Assembly (NCBI RefSeq): GCF_000063445.1
Contig: NC_009464.1
Location: 1,736,001 to 1,800,000 of the forward strand
Length of the DNA stretch: 64,000 nt
Direction of reading: 5' to 3'
Origin: Methanocella arvoryzae MRE50
GTDB taxonomy: Archaea > Halobacteriota > Methanocellia > Methanocellales > Methanocellaceae
The position numbers were made by a program, and so were the translations under genes. The notes under the pieces are model-generated. The model had not been told where the DNA came from, did not search any database, and saw nothing but the letters and a program-made list of their open reading frames with translations. Shown piece by piece: positions 19,501 to 26,634 of the stretch. Within the stretch, counting starts at the first letter, position 1; every line of letters starts with the position of its first letter.

Positions 19501-20549
19501 GTGGGGACTTTTATGATTTTGCCTCTTTCAATATCTTCAACGACGGTTCACCCCCACGCCTGTGGGGACTTTTGGGTGGGGAACAGGTAACCAAAACTCA
19601 ACATCGGTTCACCCCCACGCCTGTGGGGACTTTGATCCGGCCAGACAAAACACTTTGGGGTAAAACGGTTCACCCCCACGCCTGTGGGGACTTTCAGTTT
19701 GCTCTATGATATAATCGGCCTGTTCTCGGTTCACCCCCACGCCTGTGGGGACTTTCATTGCGTATCTCATCGGATGCGGTCAGGCTTCGGTTCACCCCCA
19801 CGCCTGTGGGGACTTTGTCTAATATTATTTCAAAATTATTTCTCTTAACGGTTCACCCCCACGCCTGTGGGGACTTTATCGGGGCCGTGGGGTAGATTCA
19901 TCCCACCGGCGGTTCACCCCCACGCCTGTGGGGACTTTGGCCTTAGCTCCCGCCATGAGCTTCTTGAGGTCGGTTCACCCCCACGCCTGTGGGGACTTTT
20001 TAGTGGCGTGAGCCTCTTCTCCCTGAGCTGCCGGTTCACCCCCACGCCTGTGGGGACTTTGCACAGTACGTGAAGACCCCGGGTGGGGTCTACGGTTCAC
20101 CCCCACGCCTGTGGGGACTTTCACGGCGCCGGGGACGGGGGCACTACGTTCAACCGGTTCACCCCCACGCCTGTGGGGACTTTCTTATACGGTGTGCCGT
20201 CAGGTCTAACTCCGTCGGTTCACCCCCACGCCTGTGGGGACTTTGGCTTTGATTATCGTACCATCCGCCGCCCATTCGGTTCACCCCCACGCCTGTGGGG
20301 ACTTTCCCTCGCGCTCACTCTGAAGAATGCTCTGTAACGGTTCACCCCCACGCCTGTGGGGACTTTGCACCGGCAGTATTCGGTTATGATTTGCTCTGCG
20401 GTTCACCCCCACGCCTGTGGGGACTTTTGATAGTGGTTATGATCCTATCGGATTGATTACGGTTCACCCCCACGCCTGTGGGGACTTTAATCTGTTTAAT
20501 GGTGACCGGGTTACTGATCACGGTTCACCCCCACGCCTGTGGGGACTTT
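13557..20549 (-). CRISPR. Type I-E CRISPR array, 115 repeats and 114 spacers
   Basis: Repeat starts counted by eye: one degenerate copy at 13557, then 114 copies from 13617 to 20521. The period is 61 bases (60-63), with 29-base repeats and spacers of about 32. On the transcribed (minus) strand the repeat has the hairpin CCCCAC-AGGC-GTGGGG and ends in GTGAACCG. That end corresponds to the eight-base 5' handle left by Cas6e in type I-E. The degenerate copy at the low-coordinate end marks the old, leader-distal side, and cas2 lies next to the young end. Variant copies are at 18138 (A for C at the first plus-strand base) and 18688 (T for G at the second). Spacers look unrelated to each other. Confidence 0.98.
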
Positions 20550-20576
20550 ACTTGAAAAAGAGCTTCGTTTTAATTA
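20550..20576 (-). promoter_or_regulatory. Very short leader between cas2 and the CRISPR array
   Basis: Only 27 AT-rich bases separate the cas2 stop codon (20579-20577) from the first repeat. No room exists for a separate archaeal promoter (TATA box plus start site). Array transcription must therefore start inside cas2 or continue from the cas operon, and any integration signals must be very compact or lie in cas2 coding DNA. Confidence 0.6.
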
Positions 20577-20867
20577 TTAAGGCTTTTCTTTAGTCATCAC
20601 TAAAGATAGCCCTTCGAAGTCTACTATTGTTCTGGTTGTATCTCCGTAGCTTTCTATCTTGTAGCCTTGTTCGTTGTTGTACGAATAGGCCATTGTGCAA
20701 CCTCCTTTTTTGATGTTTTTAATGATTTTGCCCCATAACTTGTTTCTCACCATTCCGGATAGTTTGCCGATGAATACGCCGGCCTTGGGTTCGATCATCC
20801 AGCGGGTCAGTTCTCCTCTGAGAGATGGGGAGACTGATTCTACGATAAATACTGAAAAAGATGCCAT
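20577..20867 (-). CDS. cas2: Cas2 (type I-E)
   Basis: 96 residues, close to the usual 94-97 of the I-E subtype. It is the structural partner of Cas1 in the spacer integrase. The pattern SLRGELTRWMIEPKAGVFIGKLSGMVRNKLWGKI matches the Cas2e fold, and the C-terminal strand DFEGLSLVM is the one that contacts Cas1. The gene starts six bases after cas1 ends. An in-frame internal ATG (20693) is preceded by a perfect GGAGG at 20705-20701 with seven-base spacing, which could yield a 39-residue C-terminal product. This is the last gene of the operon, immediately before the array. Confidence 0.95.
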   Translation of the reverse strand: MASFSVFIVESVSPSLRGELTRWMIEPKAGVFIGKLSGMVRNKLWGKIIKNIKKGGCTMAYSYNNEQGYKIESYGDTTRTIVDFEGLSLVMTKEKP

Positions 20868-20873
20868 ATAAGA

Positions 20874-21815
20874 TCACACGGCTTCGTTAGAGTAGTTCGT
20901 GCCTCCGGGCACCTGCCCTTTGTCGGGGTCCCAGACTTTTCCGGGCACTGTGAGGTCGGAGTCGAAATCGTCGAAGATCAGGTCGGAGGGTATCGGCACA
21001 TCGAGGGCTTTCTCGATATCGGGCACGATCTTTGACAGTAAGTCCAGGTCATTGAATTTGTCCCGGCAGGCGAGTCGGACCTTTCGCTCCAGGCTATCGT
21101 TGCCGAGTTCGGCTACTGCCCGGAAGGAAAGGGGGATCGTGATCGAGGCTTTGTAGAGGTCGGCGATGTCGTAGACGAAGGAGAGTTGTTTGCCGGTGTG
21201 GATGAAGCCCAGCGCTGTAGAGTACCCTACCGATATTATCGCTGCGCTGCAGATGCCGTAGAGGCAGGAATTTGCTACTGATAATGCCCGGTTAACCGGG
21301 TCTGCGTTCATCCAGTTGGAGGGGTCGAAGTTGCGGCCATTCCAGGGGATTCCCGTTTCTGCGCTGGCCAGGGCGTAGGTTTGCCTGACCCGGTAGCCTT
21401 CCATGCCTCGGAGCTGCTGGATGCTCAGGTTTTCAGGGATTTCCTTGAAACGCATTCGGTACATCTTTTCCACTACTTTCAGCCGTAGCGCCGGGTGGCT
21501 GACTAGAAGAGCCTGTTTGAGCAGTTTGGAAGAGTGGCGGGTTTCGCCGAAGCCCTGAGCGTAGAAGCGGATGCCGCCTTCGCCGCACCAGGCGGCGAGG
21601 CAGCCGTTGTCCGCCAGTGTTTTTACCGCTTCGTGGGTGATGCTGGTGCCCGGGCCCAGCATCAGCAAGGCGAGGCTGGCGCAGGGTACTTTGGCCTTGC
21701 CTCGCTCGTCGTGGATAGCTACAGCTTTGTCCTCCCTGTCGATCTTGCAGTGCTCGACGTACAGGTAGCTCCACCCGTCTTCGACCCGGGGGAGTTCGTG
21801 CAGGTCTTTGGGCAT
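20874..21815 (-). CDS. cas1: Cas1 integrase (type I-E)
   Basis: A 313-residue Cas1, the metal-dependent integrase that inserts prespacers at the leader end. Predicted active-site residues are E139 (LRGMEGYR), H206 (GFIHTG) and D219 (YDIADLYK); this pattern matches the E. coli enzyme. The N-terminal beta domain starts at LPRVEDGWSYLYVEHCKI. It lies four bases after casE and six before cas2, in one operon. The enzyme looks complete, so the array may still acquire spacers. Confidence 0.96.
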   Translation of the reverse strand: MPKDLHELPRVEDGWSYLYVEHCKIDREDKAVAIHDERGKAKVPCASLALLMLGPGTSITHEAVKTLADNGCLAAWCGEGGIRFYAQGFGETRHSSKLLKQALLVSHPALRLKVVEKMYRMRFKEIPENLSIQQLRGMEGYRVRQTYALASAETGIPWNGRNFDPSNWMNADPVNRALSVANSCLYGICSAAIISVGYSTALGFIHTGKQLSFVYDIADLYKASITIPLSFRAVAELGNDSLERKVRLACRDKFNDLDLLSKIVPDIEKALDVPIPSDLIFDDFDSDLTVPGKVWDPDKGQVPGGTNYSNEAV

Positions 21816-21819
21816 TGGC

Positions 21820-22572
21820 TCACCTTGCCGGAGCTAAGGATAGGAGGCCGAAGCCATAGGCTTTGCCGCTGCCGATGCCGGATTTGAGGGTTTCGAGGAA
21901 CTTTTCTGCATTTGTCACTTTCAGGGTGCCTTCGAAAAGGACCGAGCCGAAGGTTAATCTATTTTCCCGGGCGTTTTTCTGGACTTTTGCTTTTATTCCA
22001 GTGTCGAAGGTGTATATTTTCTGATGGCCTTCTTCACTGATGAGCACATCGGAGAGTTCGCTAAACCTCTTCGTGGACATGAGTTCGAAGCCTCCTGCCG
22101 CGCCTTTTCTTTTCAGCCAGAGGATCTGGTCGCTCTCGTTTCTGATCGGCACCCGCCGCCCGTTATTTTTAGGCTTGCCGGCTTTGATGTCCTCAATCCG
22201 GGACGTGCCGATCTTTTTCGTAGGATTGGCTCGAAGACGGAAAGCATAGACATCGCCGGCCTTTATTTTCCCGTACTGTTCGTCTATAGCCTTACAGGCT
22301 GGATTTTCCGTGCCCGTATTTTCGAGTAGATAGCCTTCTGGCAGCTTTGACCAGTCGGGCTTTTCCTGCGACTGGACCAGTAGTACGATCGCGCCGCTTC
22401 TGGGGTGGATGTCGATCCGGTGGAGAACGCCGAAGGTTTCCCTTGCTTCGCCTCCTTTTCCATTAAGGTCCGGAAAGCCCCCCAGAATAGTCCGATGAAG
22501 TTCGTGGCAGTCAGCGAGGTCTCTTCTGACAGCCCTTGTTCTCGGGTTCAGGATCAGTCTTGATAAATACAT
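21820..22572 (-). CDS. casE: Cas6e (CasE) crRNA endoribonuclease
   Basis: A 250-residue Cas6e, which cuts the precursor at the 3' base of each repeat hairpin and stays in the Cascade complex. The N-terminus MYLSRLILNP is typical. H26 (in HELHRTILGGFPD) sits at the position of the catalytic histidine in the Thermus enzyme. The glycine-rich loop GIGSGKAYGFGLLSL near the C-terminus binds RNA. The start codon overlaps the end of casD, indicating translational coupling. Confidence 0.95.
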   Translation of the reverse strand: MYLSRLILNPRTRAVRRDLADCHELHRTILGGFPDLNGKGGEARETFGVLHRIDIHPRSGAIVLLVQSQEKPDWSKLPEGYLLENTGTENPACKAIDEQYGKIKAGDVYAFRLRANPTKKIGTSRIEDIKAGKPKNNGRRVPIRNESDQILWLKRKGAAGGFELMSTKRFSELSDVLISEEGHQKIYTFDTGIKAKVQKNARENRLTFGSVLFEGTLKVTNAEKFLETLKSGIGSGKAYGFGLLSLAPAR

Positions 22573-23255
22573 TAAAGGCCCTCTCCTTCTGCTTGAAGTT
22601 TTACAGTGCTCATCCGGACGTGCCTGATGCCGTACATTCTGGCCGGGCTTTTCGTCATCCGATCAGTCCTCTGGTAAGGTCCGGAGAGGTCTTCGACTAT
22701 ACATTTTAATTCTTTGGGGTGCGCTTTGCGGGCTTCCATAGTCCCGGAACTCCACGGGTGTCGGCTCAGTGCATCGTCTATCGAAGCATAGTCAGTGGTC
22801 AGGGTTTCGAAGACGGGGCGGGTCGGTGGGCAGGATTTTCTTCCCAGATAGATTGGCCATACAGGGTCTTTCAGAGCGTTGCTTATTCTGGTAAGCAGTT
22901 CTCCCGGGCCTTCGAGTACTACGAGGAACGCTGCATCCTGGAGATAGTCTCTGAAGGATACAATCGTCGTTTCGCGGAGCTTACCTTCGGCGGTCCGAAG
23001 CTCTCCGCTGACCGTGTGGTAATCCCTGGCGATTTCGCCGGGGCACTCCACACGAATGCCTATCCGAAGTTGTGAGTCCAGTTCGTCAGTCAGCCGCGGG
23101 TCCTTTCGGGCATATCCGAGAGCGCAGCCGAGCAGTCCGATGATGCCGGACTTGGTAGGCTCGTCCCCGGTATCTCTGATATCCCACCTGGCTTTCAGCC
23201 CCCATGACTGCATTGGCCCCTCCAGCCTCAACAGCAGGAGCAATGGGTTGTCCAT
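22572..23255 (-). CDS. casD: Cas5e (CasD) Cascade subunit
   Basis: 227 residues. Cas5 caps the 5' handle of the crRNA in Cascade. The N-terminus LLLLRLEGPMQSWG is the signature of the I-E Cas5 family. RTAEGKLRETTIVSFRDYLQDAAFLVVLEG and YLGRKSCPPTRPVF follow in the expected order. It begins 14 bases after casC and overlaps casE by one base. Confidence 0.95.
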   Translation of the reverse strand: MDNPLLLLLRLEGPMQSWGLKARWDIRDTGDEPTKSGIIGLLGCALGYARKDPRLTDELDSQLRIGIRVECPGEIARDYHTVSGELRTAEGKLRETTIVSFRDYLQDAAFLVVLEGPGELLTRISNALKDPVWPIYLGRKSCPPTRPVFETLTTDYASIDDALSRHPWSSGTMEARKAHPKELKCIVEDLSGPYQRTDRMTKSPARMYGIRHVRMSTVKLQAEGEGL

Positions 23256-23269
23256 TCAGTCACCACCGT

Positions 23270-24445
23270 TTAGAGGGCACTGTTTATACCGGATATTAGA
23301 TCGTTGATCGTCTGGCAGGTTTCCGTTCCGGCGAGCGCCTTATCGCCCGCAACGAACCAGAGCCGCCTGGTCGATCTCAGGTTGAACTTCTCAGTCTGGA
23401 GCTCGACATGTTTCACGAATTTGTTCAGGGTATCTTCCACCATGTCGACACCGTTTCTCGGGCGGGCCGGATCAACGAACGCGTTAGCGTAGCTTACTGG
23501 CGTCTTTGTTGGCCGAATTTCCACAAGGACGGCGCTGGGGAGCTGATGCGCGGCGAAGCTGTTCTGCTTTCCACTGGGCGTCGTGTAGATGGCCGCTTTT
23601 AGAAAGGCGGTGATAGTGATCGCGGCGACTTTTTTCGCGTTTTCCAGCGATTCAGCATAGGCTTTTTTATCGGCTTCCGTGGCATTATCTCCGGGTTTCA
23701 AGCCTGCGAGATTCTGTATCAGGGCATCGTAATCCAGTGAGAAGTACTTGTAGTAGCAGGCAGAGTTGAACTGGACGTCGCCGATCATATCTGCTCCGGG
23801 GCCGTCGGAAGACTTCTGAAGGTCATCCACGGCAGTGAAGTAATCAAACTCGTGGTCCATTTTGTTCGTGGAGATCGCATGGGCCACCTGCATGGATGCC
23901 TCGATGTCCATGAATGCATCCGATGTGATCATCCGGCCGAAAAGGGCCAGGTCCGGTGTTACAGGCCGCCATCCCTTGAGTTCTGCGGCTTTTTGAAGAT
24001 CGGCGGCTTTCATGTCCTTGAATGCCTTAGGGTTTCCGGCTTTCAGGATGGCATCCTTCATGACCGATGCTACAGCGTCGACGTCAGACTGGGTTATGAA
24101 CATTGTCTGGGCCGTGTTCAGGTCTTCCTCGCGTTCTTTACCGTCCTTGGTTCCGAAACCGGTGGCCTTTTCTGCCGCTATGGCCGCCATCTTTTCGTCT
24201 ATTCCATCACTGATGAGCTTGGCCTTGACGAGTTCAGGAAGCCTGCGTGTCCTGTTCGCCAGTTCGATTCCCTTCATCTCTTCCTTGAATATCGGGGACA
24301 TCCTGATGCTGCGCTTGATGCTCTGGCTGGATATCCTCGATCGCCTGATGCCGCCGAACATGCAGTCTTTCGGGCTTCCTGTGTCATCCCTGTTCAGATT
24401 GCAGGGAGCGTGGTTCTGGATCATGTGTATCTCGATTAATTTCAT
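23270..24445 (-). CDS. casC: Cas7e (CasC) Cascade backbone
   Basis: 391 residues. Cas7 forms the six-subunit backbone that holds the crRNA. The N-terminal block IHMIQNHAPCNLNRDDTGSPKDCMFGG followed by RISSQSIKRSIR is a hallmark of the I-E subtype. It is slightly longer than the E. coli protein (about 363), with an insertion around residues 240-265. It overlaps casB by four bases. Confidence 0.95.
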   Translation of the reverse strand: MKLIEIHMIQNHAPCNLNRDDTGSPKDCMFGGIRRSRISSQSIKRSIRMSPIFKEEMKGIELANRTRRLPELVKAKLISDGIDEKMAAIAAEKATGFGTKDGKEREEDLNTAQTMFITQSDVDAVASVMKDAILKAGNPKAFKDMKAADLQKAAELKGWRPVTPDLALFGRMITSDAFMDIEASMQVAHAISTNKMDHEFDYFTAVDDLQKSSDGPGADMIGDVQFNSACYYKYFSLDYDALIQNLAGLKPGDNATEADKKAYAESLENAKKVAAITITAFLKAAIYTTPSGKQNSFAAHQLPSAVLVEIRPTKTPVSYANAFVDPARPRNGVDMVEDTLNKFVKHVELQTEKFNLRSTRRLWFVAGDKALAGTETCQTINDLISGINSAL

Positions 24446-25032
24446 GCTTTTGCCTCCTCTTTTGACTCTTTAGTTTCAGATTCTACCGGCTTTCCGTAGC
24501 CGAAATATGATCTGGCCCATCTCTTCTGTACTCTCTTTTCCGGGTAGCCCCAGTATTTCAGGTCCTGCAGGAGCCTGTACCAGTCTACCCCGATCTCGTG
24601 GCCGCTGGCCAGTTTCACGCATTGCCGCAGCCGATAGGCGAGTTCTCCCCCGCCGGGTTTTATCCCGTCGACGATGTTGAACTCGCTGTCGAGCAGAGTT
24701 GACACTCTCTGGTCGATGCTTTCCGAGTTTGAGCTCTCTCTTACAAGCTTCATCGTCTGTCCGAAGTCCCCTGTAAATCGGTACTTATTATGCCCGTACA
24801 GAGTGGCTATCAGGAAGTAGATCTCCTCGTAGGGGGAATCTGAAATGCCGTAAGGTAGCAGGCTATAGAAAGTTTTCATCGCGCCGCGAGACTCTGCTAT
24901 CGTGTTGCCGGCGTTTCGCTTCAGGATGGCCATACCGCCACGATCGGATTCGGCCATCTTTGCTAAGTTCGCCAGGAACTCCTCATCCTTTTTACTCTTC
25001 TGGTGCTCTTTGTTTTCGTTGGGAGCGGTCAT
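24442..25032 (-). CDS. casB: Cse2 (CasB, Cas11e) small subunit
   Basis: 196 residues, mostly helical and basic. The dimer of this subunit stabilises the R-loop in Cascade. The segment ESDRGGMAILKRNAGNTIAESRG is the conserved positively charged face. WARSYFGYGK is the typical end of the core, followed by a charged tail. It overlaps casA and casC by four bases at each end, as expected for coupled translation. Confidence 0.93.
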   Translation of the reverse strand: MTAPNENKEHQKSKKDEEFLANLAKMAESDRGGMAILKRNAGNTIAESRGAMKTFYSLLPYGISDSPYEEIYFLIATLYGHNKYRFTGDFGQTMKLVRESSNSESIDQRVSTLLDSEFNIVDGIKPGGGELAYRLRQCVKLASGHEIGVDWYRLLQDLKYWGYPEKRVQKRWARSYFGYGKPVESETKESKEEAKA

Positions 25033-26630
25033 TTATCCTCCTTATTTTTCTGTCGATTCTTTTTCTTCGCCTGTATGGAATCAGGGTACAGCGCAAATCT
25101 GATGCCTGAACTGTACTCGTTCATCGCCTTGACCTGGCGGCGTAGCGAATCGCCGTCAGTATCCAGCGGTCCGAGGCCTTTATCGAGCGCGTTCTTTCCA
25201 GTATCGTCCAGTATTTTCTTCCACTGTTCCATGAGCTTAGTGTATGCGTCGAGATCATTTTCGTCCTGTTGAGACAGCGTTTTTAAGAAAATGCTTTCGA
25301 ACTGGCCTTTCAGATGGCTCCAGTAGGAAGACTGAACGCTCAGAATGAGATTGTCGAATCCACTCTCGTTAGATTTTGCATTTCTCGGGTAGGCTTTTTT
25401 CATGGCTTTCCGGAGTATGTAAGCTACGCTATCTGCGAGGTCCATCGCGTCCTGTATTTGTCGGCCGGAGTTTGCCTTTTTCAAGATTTCTATGGGAAGA
25501 GCTAGTTTTTCATGGTACCATTCGTAAATCTTCATTTTTCCATCTGTGCGGATACCATAAACTTCCAGTCTTAAAGGCTCGCTGCGTTTGATCATACCAT
25601 TGCTGACCATCTGTTTGTACTGAGTAACTACCGCCGGCCGATCGAAGCTTACTTTTCCGTCTTTGCCCGAGTAGTCCCCGTGTTGCAGGAGCATCAACGG
25701 CCCAATGTCTCGCCACAGCGCCTTGTTCTCGTCCGGCCTGAGCGGCCTGATGGCATCCTTAGTCTTTTTATATGCTACCTGAGGATCGACCCACAGGCCT
25801 GGCTCGGGCGATTTTTGTCCCGGGTAATAATGCATGTGGCTGACCGTGTCAACGTCTTTTTCTCCAGTATACGTGCATGTGCCCTTGCCGTTTCCCGGGA
25901 TAAGCTGAATGATCCTGGGCCTCCAGGTCAGACCTTCGACGATGGAAAAGGTTTTAGGTTCATCGCCGGGATCGATTCGTTTGTCGTTCCTCCAGGCTAC
26001 AGGTGAATCTCCGATAGGTTTGACAGTCATTGGTATCTGGCAGACGTTGTAGAGGAGAGTCTCGAACAGGTTGTTGCCTTTTACAAGAACGTACCAAGGT
26101 GGGCTGCCGTTAATGCTTGGGGACAGGCCAGCGCCGCCGGCTGTCATGAACGGGGCTATAGTCACCAGCCCTTTGGCGCACTGCTCGAAAGAGAAGGAGT
26201 TCTCATCCCAGCGTCCATGGTGAAAATGGGAGACGTTAGTGCCTGCCGGCAGATGCTGCATCAACCTGGAGATCGGCTCGGGAGGTTTCTTTATTACCCC
26301 CGTTATTGCCTGCTGTAAGAACGGGTATTTTTCGTCGAACAGATCAAACCGGTCTCTCCACCTGGCGGCATATTCGTCCAGCGCTGTGGGGTCTAACCGC
26401 TTACGGTCGAGGAGATCGGCCAGATCCTCCAGTCCCTGAGGCTGGAAGACATCTGTTATAAAAGCGATCAGCAGGCGGTATATTCCGAATTCTACCGGAG
26501 GAGCCGGATCAAAAATACTGTCGATCTTATGTGCGTTTTTCAAAGTCGCCAGTATTCCCTCCTGCACCGGGTTTCCGGACAGGTCGATGGATGTGATCCA
26601 CGGTTCTGTTAACAAGTTATATGAGACCAA
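25029..26630 (-). CDS. casA: Cse1 (CasA, Cas8e) large subunit
   Basis: This subunit recognises the PAM and recruits Cas3. SYNLLTEPWITSIDLSGNPVQEGILATLKNAHKI is the standard start of the family, and HFHHGRWDENSFSFEQCAKGLV is typical of the core. TTG 26630 is proposed as start: GAGGTG, which overlaps the cas3 stop, ends five bases before it, and the resulting N-terminus MVSYNLLTEPW matches family length (533 aa). An ATG ten codons upstream (26660) would overlap cas3 and is the alternative. Confidence 0.93.
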   Translation of the reverse strand: MVSYNLLTEPWITSIDLSGNPVQEGILATLKNAHKIDSIFDPAPPVEFGIYRLLIAFITDVFQPQGLEDLADLLDRKRLDPTALDEYAARWRDRFDLFDEKYPFLQQAITGVIKKPPEPISRLMQHLPAGTNVSHFHHGRWDENSFSFEQCAKGLVTIAPFMTAGGAGLSPSINGSPPWYVLVKGNNLFETLLYNVCQIPMTVKPIGDSPVAWRNDKRIDPGDEPKTFSIVEGLTWRPRIIQLIPGNGKGTCTYTGEKDVDTVSHMHYYPGQKSPEPGLWVDPQVAYKKTKDAIRPLRPDENKALWRDIGPLMLLQHGDYSGKDGKVSFDRPAVVTQYKQMVSNGMIKRSEPLRLEVYGIRTDGKMKIYEWYHEKLALPIEILKKANSGRQIQDAMDLADSVAYILRKAMKKAYPRNAKSNESGFDNLILSVQSSYWSHLKGQFESIFLKTLSQQDENDLDAYTKLMEQWKKILDDTGKNALDKGLGPLDTDGDSLRRQVKAMNEYSSGIRFALYPDSIQAKKKNRQKNKEDK

Positions 26631-26634
26631 ATGT

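Noticed and set aside
13510-20337. Many open frames inside the CRISPR array reading FTPTPVGT, SPPRLWGL or VHPHACGD
   Set aside because: They are translations of the repeat in three frames, with no starts or ribosome sites of their own.
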